Source of the DNA: Clostridia bacterium | Lineage (GTDB): Bacteria; Bacillota; Clostridia; Christensenellales; Aristaeellaceae | Direction: 5' to 3' | Length of the DNA stretch: 64,000 nucleotides | NCBI GenBank assembly: GCA_017469265.1 | Contig: JAFUGS010000093.1 | Span: 1-64,000 of the forward strand | Part shown: positions 8,285-16,229 of the stretch, piece after piece | Layout of the letters: each line of letters opens with the position of its first letter | Position numbering within the stretch: the stretch's first letter is position 1 | The notes under the pieces: generated by a model | What the model was told of the DNA's origin: nothing | The model's database searches: none | The model's input: the letters and a program-made list of their open reading frames with translations, nothing else | Position numbers and translations under genes: made by a program

Positions 8285-10066
8285 TTACATCCGTTCCGGC
8301 GCCTCGATGCCGATCAGCCACAGGCCGGTCCGGATAAGGCTGGCCGTGGCGGCGGTCAGCGCCACCTTGGCCGCCACCGCTTCCGGCTCGCCGTCCAGGA
8401 TCCGGTGCTCGTAATAATACTTGTTAAAAGCCTGGGCAATATCCGTCACGGCCCGGGTGATCATGGAGGGCTCGTACTTGTCCGCCGCTTCCTTCACCAC
8501 ATCCGGGAAACGGCTCATCAGCCGCAGCAGGTGCTGGGCCTCGTCGTTGGTCAGGGCGCGCCAGTCCGGAGAAGCGGAAACGCCTTCCGCCTTCCGCAGC
8601 ACGGAACGGCACCGGGCATGGGTGTACTGGACATAGGGGCCGGTTTCCCCGTCGAAATTCAGCGCCATCTCCCAGTTGATCTGGTACCGGGTGCGCGGAA
8701 CCCCGTCCTCATCCGTGTACTCTTCCTTGTCGCAGGGGTAGTCGATATCCTTGATCCGGTTGTTGCTCAGGGTGGTATACACCACCGCGCCCACGCCGAT
8801 CTGCCGGGCGATTTCCGCCTTGTTCTCCAGGTTGGGGGATTTTTCCTCAATAATGCCGGCGGCCTTGGCGATGGCCTCGTTCAGCAAATCGTCCAGGTAC
8901 ACGATAACCCCGTCCCGGGTGGAAAGGGCCTCTCCTCCCAGGCTGACCATGCCGAAGGCCACGTGCACGCAGTCCTTTGCCCAGGGACAGCCCATTTTTT
9001 CCAGCACCCGGAAAACCTGGCGGAAATGGAGATCCTGCTGATAGGCCACCACATACAGGCATTTGTCGAAATGATAGGTGTCCTGCCGGTACTTCGCCGC
9101 CGCCAGATCCCGCGTCGCGTAAAGCGTCGCCCCGTCCTTTTTCAGGATCAGGCAGGGGGGCATTTTGTCCTCGCTCAGATCCACCACCCAGGCGCCCTCG
9201 CTCTGAGTCAGCAGGTTCTTCGCCCGCAGCTCGTCAATGACGGGCTGCATCTTGTCGTTATAGAAGCTTTCCCCGGCGTAGCTGTCAAAATGCACGTCCA
9301 GGATGTCATAAACCCGCATGGCGTCCTTCAGCGTCACGTCCTTGAACCAGTGGAAAATCTCCAGCGCTTCCGGATCCCCGTCCTCGATTTTCTTGAACCA
9401 GGCGCGGCCCTCGTCCTCCAGCGTCGGATCCTTTTTGGCTTCCACGCCGAAGCGGACGTAGAGCCGGGTCATCTCGTCCACGCCGCCCTTTTCCACGGTT
9501 TCCCGGTCACCCCAGCGCTTATACGCGCAGATCATCTTGCCGAACTGGGTTCCCCAGTCCCCCAGATGATTGATACCCACGGTCCGGTAGCCCAGGAAAT
9601 CATAGATCCGCTTCAGGCTGTTGCCCAGCACCGTGGTGGAAAGGTGGCCAATGTGGAAGCGCTTGGCGATGTTGATGGAGGAATAATCCAGGCAGACCGT
9701 TTTCCCGGCGCCCATGTCAGAGGCGCCAAAGCGCTCCCCTTTTTCCATCAGCTCCGCCATGGTCTCCCGGGCAAAGTTCTCCCGGTTCAGGAAGAAGTTC
9801 ATATATCCGTTGACGGGCTGAACCGAAGCCGTTTCCGTGTGGGTCCAGCCGGCGCACAGCGCTTCCGCGATCTTCGGCGGCGCCATCCGCAGGCTCTTGG
9901 CCAGGCGGAAGCAGGGGAAGGCGTAATCCCCCATGGCCGGATCCGGCGGCACCGCCAGCAGGCTCCGCAGCTCCTCCGGCGCGGGAAGCCCTTCCGCTTC
10001 CGGCCAGAGCGCCTTCATGGCCGCGCTCGTCAGGTTTGCGATTCTCGTCTTCATGTCCATTCGCAT
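8285..10066 (-). CDS. argS: Arginyl-tRNA synthetase
   Basis: Charges tRNA-Arg with arginine in the cytoplasm (class I synthetase). At 593 residues it is slightly longer than the typical 550-580. The N-terminal Add1 domain covers about residues 1-110. The class I signature H-I-G-H is at 138-141 in the family context N-I-A-K-R-F-H-I-G-H, and G-E-A-L-S-T-R lies where ArgS carries its substitute for KMSKS. The C-terminal anticodon-binding domain ends in the conserved helical tail, finishing P-E-R-M. The start at 10066 has AAAGGA at 6 bases; two further ATG codons lie within five codons. It is divergent from the deacetylase gene, and the two promoters share an inverted repeat. No T-box sequence was seen upstream. 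Confidence 0.96.
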   Translation of the reverse strand: MRMDMKTRIANLTSAAMKALWPEAEGLPAPEELRSLLAVPPDPAMGDYAFPCFRLAKSLRMAPPKIAEALCAGWTHTETASVQPVNGYMNFFLNRENFARETMAELMEKGERFGASDMGAGKTVCLDYSSINIAKRFHIGHLSTTVLGNSLKRIYDFLGYRTVGINHLGDWGTQFGKMICAYKRWGDRETVEKGGVDEMTRLYVRFGVEAKKDPTLEDEGRAWFKKIEDGDPEALEIFHWFKDVTLKDAMRVYDILDVHFDSYAGESFYNDKMQPVIDELRAKNLLTQSEGAWVVDLSEDKMPPCLILKKDGATLYATRDLAAAKYRQDTYHFDKCLYVVAYQQDLHFRQVFRVLEKMGCPWAKDCVHVAFGMVSLGGEALSTRDGVIVYLDDLLNEAIAKAAGIIEEKSPNLENKAEIARQIGVGAVVYTTLSNNRIKDIDYPCDKEEYTDEDGVPRTRYQINWEMALNFDGETGPYVQYTHARCRSVLRKAEGVSASPDWRALTNDEAQHLLRLMSRFPDVVKEAADKYEPSMITRAVTDIAQAFNKYYYEHRILDGEPEAVAAKVALTAATASLIRTGLWLIGIEAPERM

Positions 10067-10095
10067 CGTCGTTCCTTTCAGGATTTCTGGCAGCT

Positions 10096-10125
10096 ATTCT
10101 ATCATATCCCGGTGAAAAAAGGCAA
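10096..10125 (-). promoter_or_regulatory. Promoter of argS
   Basis: On the minus strand TTGCCT, 18 bases, TAGAAT. The -35 box lies inside the left arm of the inverted repeat at 10118-10141. Confidence 0.6.
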
Positions 10126-10141
10126 CAGGGCTGTTGCCTTT
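10118..10141. promoter_or_regulatory. Inverted repeat holding both divergent -35 boxes
   Basis: Perfect 10-base arms AAAGGCAACA and TGTTGCCTTT around GGGC. Each arm contains a TTGCCT -35 box, one for argS (minus) and one for the deacetylase (plus). On the minus strand six T follow, so it could also act as a terminator for antisense transcripts. Operator, terminator or chance palindrome cannot be separated by sight. Confidence 0.55.
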
Positions 10142-10162
10142 CAGGGGCGGAATCCTTATAAT
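10134..10162 (+). promoter_or_regulatory. Promoter of the polysaccharide deacetylase gene
   Basis: TTGCCT, 17 bases, TATAAT on the plus strand. The -35 box lies in the right arm of the inverted repeat at 10118-10141. Confidence 0.65.
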
Positions 10163-10218
10163 GATGCTGCTCTTTTCCACGCAGAAAAGAACAGTCGCGA
10201 TGAAAGAAGGCCTGCCCT

Positions 10219-10956
10219 GTGAAACGTTTTCTTGCTGTGTTCATGCTCCTGCTCCTCCTGCTCCCCCAGGCTCTGGCCGGGGGCGCGGAGGATCCGCTGG
10301 CCGCCTTCGCCCTCCGGCACGGGTCAAGGGAGGAAAAGCGCGTGGCCATCACGGTGGATGACTTCTTCGACCTGGGCTGGGCGTGGAAAATCCGGGATCT
10401 GCTGCATGAGCAGGGCGTACCGGGGACGTTCTTCCCCTGCGGGTTCACCATTAAGGAAGAGGACGGCCCGGAATGGCAGCTGGCCATCGATTACGGCATC
10501 GAGATCGGCTCCCACAACTGGGGGCATTACAAAATGGGGCGCTCCGGCGTCTGGAGCATCCTGTCCTCCCTGGGGCGGACACAGCAGGCGCTGGATCAGG
10601 CGCTGGGCTATCATTATCAAATCAACAGTTTCCGCCCGCCGGAGGGGAACATGACCGACGAGAAGGGGAATAACGAGGTCTTCTGCCACGCGGTGAAGCG
10701 CTTCGGTTATCAGCATGTGGTGCTGTGGGATGTCAGCCAGACGGATCCCCAGCTCGCCCTGCGGAAGGTTCAGAACGGCAGCATTCTGCTCTTTCATTCC
10801 CGGAAAAAGGACTATGCCTGCCTGACCGAGCTGATTCCCGCCCTGATGGATCAGGGATACGAGCTGGTCACGGTCAGCACGCTGCTGGGCTTCGGGCCCA
10901 ATGAAATCTCCCCGGAGCCCTATGTATACCGGAAGGAAGACTACGCCGCGCCGTAA
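10219..10956 (+). CDS. Secreted polysaccharide deacetylase (NodB / CE4 family)
   Basis: Metal-dependent removal of N- or O-acetyl groups from a cell-wall or other polysaccharide outside the membrane. It has 245 residues with a GTG start after GAAAGAAGG. Residues 1-20 are a signal peptide ending A-L-A-G. NodB motifs are in order: T-V-D-D-F (D46, D47), S-H-N-W-G-H (metal His 98 and 102), R-P-P-E-G (138-142), L-W-D-V, and a terminal L-L-F-H. The third residue of motif 1 is Phe and motif 4 is loose, so activity is likely but not certain. It is similar in size to PdaA-type deacetylases, but the sporulation link is not shown. It has its own promoter, divergent from argS. Confidence 0.88.
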   Translation: MKRFLAVFMLLLLLLPQALAGGAEDPLAAFALRHGSREEKRVAITVDDFFDLGWAWKIRDLLHEQGVPGTFFPCGFTIKEEDGPEWQLAIDYGIEIGSHNWGHYKMGRSGVWSILSSLGRTQQALDQALGYHYQINSFRPPEGNMTDEKGNNEVFCHAVKRFGYQHVVLWDVSQTDPQLALRKVQNGSILLFHSRKKDYACLTELIPALMDQGYELVTVSTLLGFGPNEISPEPYVYRKEDYAAP

Positions 10957-11022
10957 GGCGACCGCCTTTCGCGGGGAAAGCCGGCCGCGGGCGGGGTTCA
11001 CGGCCCGCCCGCAATTCACCCG

Positions 11023-11051
11023 TTGACACCGTTCCCTCCCCCTGATAAAAT
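11023..11051 (+). promoter_or_regulatory. Promoter of the SH3-domain protein gene
   Basis: TTGACA, 17 bases, TAAAAT; a near-perfect sigma-A promoter about 55 bases upstream of the GTG start. Confidence 0.85.
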
Positions 11052-11106
11052 AGAGACAGCGAAAAGAGAATGGTTTCCGCCCCGGCGAAGCAAAGGAGTG
11101 ATTTGT

Positions 11107-11748
11107 GTGTACAGGCGTTTTGGAGCTTTTCTGCTGCTGATCATCTGCTGTCTTCTGGCCGTGTCCCCCGCCCTGGCCGCCGGGGAGATGCAGCAGGGCA
11201 GCATGTACGTAAACACGGCCAACGGCAAGGCCCTGCGCTTCCGCTCCAGCAAGAGCACCAGCGCGGATAATGTCCTGACGGAGATCCCCTACGGCACGAA
11301 GGTCTACGTCCTCAGCTGGGACAGCACCTGGGCCCGCATCCGGTACAACAGCGCGGTGGGTTATGTGGTCAAAAAGCATCTTTCCATCGGCCGGCCGGAA
11401 GCTTACGCCGAGGTAACCGCCCAGCGCGAGGCGGAAAAGGCGGAAAAGCAGAAGCTGCAGGAGCTGCGGCAGGCCAACGCCAAGCTGGATCAGTCCCGGG
11501 TCAAAAAGGTCGCCGCCTATGATGTCACCGTGGTCACCGGCGTCCGGGAGCTGAAGGCCAAGATGTACCAGAAGGCGAACCTGACCGCCACGGTCACCGC
11601 GGAATATGAGGAAGGCTTCCCCCTGGTCATTCAGGCGCAGAACAAGAGCTGGGCCCAGGTTTATGACGGCGCCGCCGATACCACCGGCTACATGCTGCTG
11701 GAGGATCTGGTGATCGATATCGTCGAGGACGAGCTGCTGGAGGACTGA
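11107..11748 (+). CDS. Secreted protein with two SH3-like domains
   Basis: A 213-residue exported protein, probably a cell-wall binder; no catalytic domain is visible. The start is the GTG at 11107, 8 bases after AAAGGAG. The upstream ATG at 11023 lies in the -35 box of the promoter and cannot be used. Residues 1-24 form a signal peptide (ends A-L-A-A-G). A bacterial SH3_3 domain covers about 30-95 (L-R-F-R-S-S ... V-G-Y-V-V-K-K-H-L). A charged linker helix follows at 98-135 (R-E-A-E-K-A-E-K-Q-K), then a second, weaker SH3-like domain at 138-205 ending G-Y-M-L-L-E-D-L-V. It may deliver or target wall proteins in trans. Confidence 0.85.
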   Translation: MYRRFGAFLLLIICCLLAVSPALAAGEMQQGSMYVNTANGKALRFRSSKSTSADNVLTEIPYGTKVYVLSWDSTWARIRYNSAVGYVVKKHLSIGRPEAYAEVTAQREAEKAEKQKLQELRQANAKLDQSRVKKVAAYDVTVVTGVRELKAKMYQKANLTATVTAEYEEGFPLVIQAQNKSWAQVYDGAADTTGYMLLEDLVIDIVEDELLED

Positions 11749-11758
11749 AAAACAAAAC

Positions 11759-11790
11759 CCCTTCCACCGACTGTGGAAGGGAGTTTTATT
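11759..11790. terminator. Bidirectional terminator between the SH3 gene and rpsT
   Basis: Stem CCCTTCCAC / GTGGAAGGG with a 5-base loop. It is followed by AGTTTTATTTT on the plus strand and by GTTTTG on the minus strand, and lies between convergent genes. Confidence 0.85.
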
Positions 11791-11805
11791 TTCGATCGCG
11801 AGGGC

Positions 11806-12072
11806 TCACACCGCGGCAGCCTTGGTCAGCTGCTTCGCCAGGCGGGCCTTTTTGCGATTGGCGGCATTCTTATGCATAACGCCTTTGGCCGCAGCCTTAT
11901 CGATCGCGCCAACGGTAGCGGACAGCTGCGCCTGTGCGTTCTGAGGATCAGCGGCAACGGCGGCATCGAACTTCTTGATGGAAGTCCGCACTCCGCTCTT
12001 GACCATACGGTTCCGCAGATTCTTCTTCTCGCTGACCTTCACGCGCTTCTTGGCGGACTGGATATTCGGCAA
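11806..12072 (-). CDS. rpsT: 30S ribosomal protein S20
   Basis: A primary 16S rRNA-binding protein of the small subunit. It has 88 residues, normal for the family, beginning M-P-N-I-Q-S-A-K-K-R-V and rich in Lys/Arg and Ala, with the signature H-K-N-A-A-N-R-K-K-A-R-L near the end. The start is a TTG (CAA at 12070-12072 on the plus strand) 9 bases after GGGAGG. A UUG start is also used by E. coli rpsT, so this may be a conserved translational control feature. It is monocistronic with its own promoter and terminator. Confidence 0.97.
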   Translation of the reverse strand: MPNIQSAKKRVKVSEKKNLRNRMVKSGVRTSIKKFDAAVAADPQNAQAQLSATVGAIDKAAAKGVMHKNAANRKKARLAKQLTKAAAV

Positions 12073-12120
12073 CGTAATTCACCTCCCATTAGGAATCCGG
12101 TGCAAAAATCACCGACGTTT

Positions 12121-12149
12121 ATAGTATCACGCTTCCGGTCGAATTGCAA
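12121..12149 (-). promoter_or_regulatory. Promoter of rpsT
   Basis: On the minus strand TTGCAA, 17 bases, TACTAT, about 50 bases upstream of the TTG start. Confidence 0.7.
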
Positions 12150-12246
12150 GCGCTTTTTTCACGTTTTTTCAAATTTTCCCCCTTTTCTCCCCGGCCCGTA
12201 TCGTTTATAATAAAACAATGTCAGGAAGGAAAAGGAGGGCACGGGA

Positions 12247-13458
12247 TTGGCCAAAGAGCGGATCGGGATTCTCGGAGGCACCTTTGACCCCATGCACGAG
12301 GGGCATCTGCAGATGGCGGTCAGCGCGCTTGACCATTGCCGGCTGGATCGGCTGCTGGTGATTCCCGCGGCGGATGACGCGTACAAGCCCTGCATCGTGG
12401 GGCGGGAGGACCGGTGGAAGATGGTGGTCACCGCCTGCACCCAGGATCAGCGTCTCATCCCCTCCCGGCTGGAAATGGACCGGGAAGGCACCGCCTATAC
12501 GGTGGATACCCTCCTGGCCCTGAAGATGGAGCGTCCCAAGGCCTCCCTGTTTTACCTGCTGGGGGCGGACGGCGTCATGAAGCTCCAGCGCTGGCACCGC
12601 CTGGAGGACGTGCTTCCCCTGTGCACCTTCCTGGTCTGCCCTCGGGTGGGGAACGTGCCGCTGGACGTCTTTCACGCCGAGCTGACGCGGCTGCGGGCTT
12701 TGGGCGGGCGTTTCTCCATGATCCGGATGCCGCCGCTGCCCTATTCCTCCACGGAGCTGCGGGCGCAGCTGGCCGCCGGCCTGGCGACGCCCGGGCTGTA
12801 TTCCCCCGTGCGGGAGTATATCGCCCTGAAGGGGCTCTACGGCATGGCGCCCCACATGGACCGGGCGGAGGAATGGATCGAGAAGCTCTTTGCCGCCCTG
12901 AATCCCCGCCGCTTTGCCCACTCCCTGTCCGTGGCCAATTACGCCCGGCGGCTGGCCCGGATTCACGGCATCGATCAGCGCCAGGCCGAGGAAGCCGGCC
13001 TCCTGCATGACTGCGCCAAATGCATGCCCCTGAAGGAAATGCAGCGCATCGCCATTGAGCACTCCCTCACCAATGACCCCACCATCCTGTCCAGCAACGC
13101 GCTGATGCACTCCCTGGTCGGCGCCTGGGTCGCCCGGAACACCTACGGCATGGCGGATCCGGAGGTGCTGGAAGCCATCGCCTATCACAACACCGGCCAC
13201 GCCGGCATGTCCCGCCTGGCCATGTGCGTCTGCCTCGCCGACTCCATTGAGCCCACCCGGGCCAGCTATCCCCTGCTGGAGCAGGTTCGGGTGCTGTCCG
13301 AGCTTTCCCTGGAGCGGGCGCTGCTCATGAGCCTGGAAGGCACGGCGGATTACGTCCGCCAGCGGGGCAAGTACCTGCATCCCCGCACCCAGGAAACCAT
13401 CGCCTGGCTGAAAACCCTGCCGGAGGTCCGGAATCAGAAAAAGGAAACCCGCTCCTGA
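12247..13458 (+). CDS. nadD: NadD-YqeK fusion: nicotinate-nucleotide adenylyltransferase plus HD hydrolase
   Basis: One 403-residue chain carrying two activities that are separate proteins in Bacillus. Residues 1-200 are NadD (nicotinate mononucleotide + ATP to deamido-NAD), with G-G-T-F-D-P-M-H-E-G-H at 10-20 and S-S-T-E-L-R near 170. Residues about 208-400 are a YqeK-type HD domain (symmetrical Ap4A hydrolase in characterised members), with H-S-L-S-V-A-N, L-L-H-D-C-A-K, H-S-L-V-G-A and A-Y-H-N-T-G-H plus L-A-D-S-I-E-P. The start is a TTG 7 bases after AGGAGGG. A TATAAT at 12206-12211 probably serves as the -10 box, with a poor -35. It is followed by rsfS at 48 bases, the classic nadD-yqeK-rsfS order. 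Confidence 0.95.
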   Translation: MAKERIGILGGTFDPMHEGHLQMAVSALDHCRLDRLLVIPAADDAYKPCIVGREDRWKMVVTACTQDQRLIPSRLEMDREGTAYTVDTLLALKMERPKASLFYLLGADGVMKLQRWHRLEDVLPLCTFLVCPRVGNVPLDVFHAELTRLRALGGRFSMIRMPPLPYSSTELRAQLAAGLATPGLYSPVREYIALKGLYGMAPHMDRAEEWIEKLFAALNPRRFAHSLSVANYARRLARIHGIDQRQAEEAGLLHDCAKCMPLKEMQRIAIEHSLTNDPTILSSNALMHSLVGAWVARNTYGMADPEVLEAIAYHNTGHAGMSRLAMCVCLADSIEPTRASYPLLEQVRVLSELSLERALLMSLEGTADYVRQRGKYLHPRTQETIAWLKTLPEVRNQKKETRS

Positions 13459-13506
13459 GCCCCGGCTCGGGCGGATCGTGAAAGAAAAAGAGAAAGGAAG
13501 AAATCC

Positions 13507-13872
13507 ATGCAAGATCAGGAAATCGTTCTGCAGCTGGCCCAGACCCTTTACGACCACAAGGCCGGGGAAATCGCCGCCCTGAAGGTGGGGCACCTGACCG
13601 TGATCTGCGACTACATGATCATCGCCTCCGGCCGCACCGCCGCCCAGGTCAGCGCCCTGGCGGAGGATGTGGACGAGCTGATGGCAAAGGCCGGCTTCCC
13701 GCTCCGCCGGAATGAAGGCGTCCGGGAGGGACGCTGGGTGGTGCTGGATTACGGCTTCATCCTCGTGCATCTTTTCCACCGGGATGAGCGGGCCTTCTAC
13801 AATCTGGACCGGCTCTGGAACGATGGCACCAACGCCCTGGCCCTGCCCTTTGACCAGACGGTGCCGGACTGA
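13507..13872 (+). CDS. rsfS: Ribosomal silencing factor RsfS (Iojap/YbeB)
   Basis: Binds uL14 on the 50S subunit and blocks subunit joining when nutrients are scarce. It has 121 residues, normal length, with the family core C-D-Y-M-I-I-A-S-G-R-T-A-A-Q-V, G-R-W-V-V-L-D-Y-G and V-H-L-F-H. The ATG follows AAAGGAAG at 7 bases. It is the second gene of the nadD-yqeK operon, ended by the strong hairpin at 13888-13921. Confidence 0.95.
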   Translation: MQDQEIVLQLAQTLYDHKAGEIAALKVGHLTVICDYMIIASGRTAAQVSALAEDVDELMAKAGFPLRRNEGVREGRWVVLDYGFILVHLFHRDERAFYNLDRLWNDGTNALALPFDQTVPD

Positions 13873-13887
13873 TTTTTTCCACATGAT

Positions 13888-13921
13888 GAAAACCGCCGCG
13901 CGGATCCGCGCGGCGGTTTTC
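13888..13921. terminator. Bidirectional terminator between rsfS and coaBC
   Basis: A 15-bp perfect stem (GAAAACCGCCGCGCG and its complement) with loop GATC between convergent genes. A runs and T runs flank it on both sides, serving both directions. Confidence 0.9.
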
Positions 13922-13928
13922 AGTTTCT

Positions 13929-15128
13929 TTATTTTCTGATCCCCATGACCTTATCCAGAATATCCTCCGCCAGGGCGCGCTTGCTCTGCAGCGGGCGCTC
14001 GTCGATGCCCTCCTCCGTGATCAGGGCGGCGATATTTGTATCCACGCCAAAGCCGGCCCCCGGCTTTGTGACATCGTTGGCCACGATCAGGTCCAGATGC
14101 TTCTTCCGCAGCTTGCCTTTCGCGTGCTCCAGCAGATGATCCGTCTCCGCGGCGAAGCCCACCAGGGTCTGCCCTTCCCGCTTCATCAGGCCCACCGCCC
14201 GGGCCACGTCCGGCGTCTCCGTCAGCCGCAGCACCAGCTCCTGGCCGTCCTGCTTCTTGATCTTCGTCCCCAGCACGTCCACGGGGCGGTAATCCGCCGG
14301 GGCGGCCGCCTGAATGATCACGTCCTGCAGGGGCGCCTCGATCTTCATGGCCTCCAGCAGATCCTGGGTGGATTCCACCTCCACCAGCCGGATGCCGTGG
14401 GGAACCGCCGCGGTGGTAAACGCCTTGACCACGGTTACCTCCGCCCCCCGGTCCCTGGCGGCTTCCGCCAGGGCGAAGCCCATCTTCCCGCTGCTGTCGT
14501 TGGTCAGGAAGCGCACCGGATCCAGCCGCTCGCGGGTGGCGCCGGCGGTCACCAGGACCTTCAGCCCCTCCATGGAGACCCGGGGCTTCAGGATTTCCTC
14601 CATGGCGGCCACGATCTCCTCGGGCTCGCTCATGCGCCCGTCGCCGCTGTCCCCGCAGGCCAGCAGCCCGTTGCCCGGGCCGACAAAGCGCACGCCCCGC
14701 TCCCGCAGCACGCGGACATTCTCCCGGGTCGCTTCCGCGGTCCACATCCCCGTGTTCATGGCCGGGGCCACCAGCACCGGCGCCTTCGTCGCCAGCACGG
14801 TGGTGGACAGCATGTCATCCGCGATGCCGTGGGCCATCTTGGCCAGGATGTTCGCCGTGGCCGGGGCGATGACAAACAGCTCCGCCTTCTTCGCCAGGGC
14901 CACGTGTTCCACGTTCCAGTATTCCGGAGCCTGGAAGGTGTCCACCGCCACCTGATTGCTGCTCAGGGTCTGAAAGGTCAGCGGGGCCACGAATTCCGTC
15001 GCGTTCCTGGTCATGATGACGCTGACCCTGGCCCCCAGATGCCGCAAACGGGAGACCAGCTCCGCGCTTTTATACGCGGCGATGCCTCCCGTTACGCCCA
15101 GCACAATTTCCCTGCCGGTCCAGTTCAT
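13929..15128 (-). CDS. coaBC: Phosphopantothenoylcysteine decarboxylase / phosphopantothenate-cysteine ligase
   Basis: A bifunctional coenzyme A synthesis enzyme that joins 4'-phosphopantothenate to cysteine and decarboxylates the product. It has 399 residues, the standard length. The N-terminal flavin-dependent CoaC part (about 1-190) shows V-T-G-G-I-A-A-Y-K-S-A, A-P-A-M-N-T-G-M-W and the active-site L-A-C-G-D-S-G-D-G-R-M. The CoaB part (about 190-399) begins with L-V-T-A-G-A-T-R-E-R-L-D-P-V-R-F and contains S-S-G-K-M-G. It follows rpoZ with a 3-base gap and its ribosome site sits inside the rpoZ end. It is the last gene of the long minus-strand run that begins at 21666. Confidence 0.96.
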   Translation of the reverse strand: MNWTGREIVLGVTGGIAAYKSAELVSRLRHLGARVSVIMTRNATEFVAPLTFQTLSSNQVAVDTFQAPEYWNVEHVALAKKAELFVIAPATANILAKMAHGIADDMLSTTVLATKAPVLVAPAMNTGMWTAEATRENVRVLRERGVRFVGPGNGLLACGDSGDGRMSEPEEIVAAMEEILKPRVSMEGLKVLVTAGATRERLDPVRFLTNDSSGKMGFALAEAARDRGAEVTVVKAFTTAAVPHGIRLVEVESTQDLLEAMKIEAPLQDVIIQAAAPADYRPVDVLGTKIKKQDGQELVLRLTETPDVARAVGLMKREGQTLVGFAAETDHLLEHAKGKLRKKHLDLIVANDVTKPGAGFGVDTNIAALITEEGIDERPLQSKRALAEDILDKVMGIRK

Positions 15129-15131
15129 GGC

Positions 15132-15341
15132 TTACTCCTCTTCCGCGGGCATGTCATAGCTCAGCAGCCCGCGGTTGATTTCCTCCACCGCTACCTTCAG
15201 GGGCTTCATCCCCTCCGCGCTGATCATGGGCTGCGCGCCGCTGACCACTTCACGGGCCCGTTTGCTGGCTTCCACCACCAGGGTGTAGCGGCTGTCGGCA
15301 TGGTTCAGAAGCTCCAGTACGCTGGGATCTACAATGGACAT
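15132..15341 (-). CDS. rpoZ: RNA polymerase omega subunit
   Basis: A small RNA polymerase assembly subunit of 69 residues. The omega core D-S-R-Y-T-L-V-V-E-A-S-K-R-A-R-E is at 16-31, followed by P-L-K-V-A-V-E-E-I near 46-54. It has a good AGGAGG ribosome site. It lies in the conserved Firmicutes order yicC-remA-gmk-rpoZ-coaBC, which supports the call for such a short protein. Confidence 0.95.
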   Translation of the reverse strand: MSIVDPSVLELLNHADSRYTLVVEASKRAREVVSGAQPMISAEGMKPLKVAVEEINRGLLSYDMPAEEE

Positions 15342-15372
15342 GATTCTTTCTCCTCCTGTGTGTTCTTCGGGT

Positions 15373-15975
15373 TCATTCCCCGATCTGCGGGAAAAAACGG
15401 ACGGAATTCTGTTTCTCCGCCCTGACCACCGCCTGCAGCTGGGAAAAGGCCAGATCCAGATCGTCGTTGACGATCAGGTACCGGTACCGGTCCATCTGGG
15501 CGATCTCCCAGCGGGCGTTGTTCAGCCGGCGCTCAATTTCTTCCGGCTGCTCCGTGTTCCGGGTGTGCAGCCTGACCTTCAGCTCGCTGTAGCTGGGGGG
15601 CAGGATAAACACGCTGACGCATTGGGGCTCCTTCTCCATCACGGCGCGGGCACCCTGCGGGTCAATATCCAGCAGTACGTTCTGCCCCCGGTTCATCCGC
15701 TCGTATACCTCGCTTTTCAGCGTGCCGTACCGGTGGCCGTGGACGCTGGCGTGCTCCAGGAACGCGTCCCGCTCCAGCAGTTTATCATATTCCGCCTCGG
15801 AAATAAAGTGGTAATGGACATCTTCAATTTCGTTTTTCCTTCTGCCCCGGGTGGTCACGCTGACCGAAAAGCAGAAGCTGGGATCCTTGTTCAGCAGCCG
15901 CTCCACCAGCGTCCCCTTGCCCGCGCCGGAGGGACCGGAGATGACCAGCAGCATTCCCTTCCTGGTTTCCTTCAT
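15373..15975 (-). CDS. gmk: Guanylate kinase
   Basis: Phosphorylates GMP to GDP with ATP. It has 200 residues, the usual length. The P-loop G-P-S-G-A-G-K-G-T is at about 14-22, the GMP-binding segment includes S-V-T-T-R-G-R-R-K and the E-I-E-D-V-H-Y-H-F region, and D-I-D-P-Q-G-A is in mid-protein. It overlaps the end of remA by 4 bases (ATGA-type coupling) and precedes rpoZ by 31 bases. Confidence 0.97.
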   Translation of the reverse strand: MKETRKGMLLVISGPSGAGKGTLVERLLNKDPSFCFSVSVTTRGRRKNEIEDVHYHFISEAEYDKLLERDAFLEHASVHGHRYGTLKSEVYERMNRGQNVLLDIDPQGARAVMEKEPQCVSVFILPPSYSELKVRLHTRNTEQPEEIERRLNNARWEIAQMDRYRYLIVNDDLDLAFSQLQAVVRAEKQNSVRFFPQIGE

Positions 15976-16226
15976 GCCTGCTCCGTCTCCTTTCGACCGT
16001 TCATTCTCCCGGCGATGGTTTCGGGCATCAGGGCGCTGAGCACCACATGCTCCGAATCCATCATCAGCGCGGCCTTAGTCTTGTGGCCGCAGGTGGCGTC
16101 AATGATGTGCCCCCGGTCCCGGGCATCCTGAATCATCCGGCGGATCGGCGCGGCCTCCGGGGAAACCACCGCCACCACCCGGTCCGCCGCCACCATGTTG
16201 CCGTATCCGATATTCACCAGCTGCAT
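15972..16226 (-). CDS. remA: RemA-type regulator (DUF370, extracellular matrix regulatory protein)
   Basis: An 84-residue DNA-binding protein related to RemA/YlzA of Bacillus subtilis, which activates biofilm matrix and osmoprotection genes as an oligomer. The core I-G-Y-G-N-M-V-A-A-D-R-V, P-I-R-R-M-I-Q-D-A-R and the central D-A-T-C-G-H-K-T-K-A are visible. The gene is 3 bases downstream of yicC and overlaps gmk, exactly as in many Firmicutes. The function in this organism is inferred from the family. Confidence 0.92.
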   Translation of the reverse strand: MQLVNIGYGNMVAADRVVAVVSPEAAPIRRMIQDARDRGHIIDATCGHKTKAALMMDSEHVVLSALMPETIAGRMNGRKETEQA

Positions 16227-16229
16227 GCC

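Noticed and set aside
10118-10260. Possible T-box leader for argS because of the hairpin with a T run
   Set aside because: No T-box sequence (TGGNACCGCG type) or specifier stem is visible on the minus strand upstream, and the hairpin overlaps the promoter rather than lying after it.
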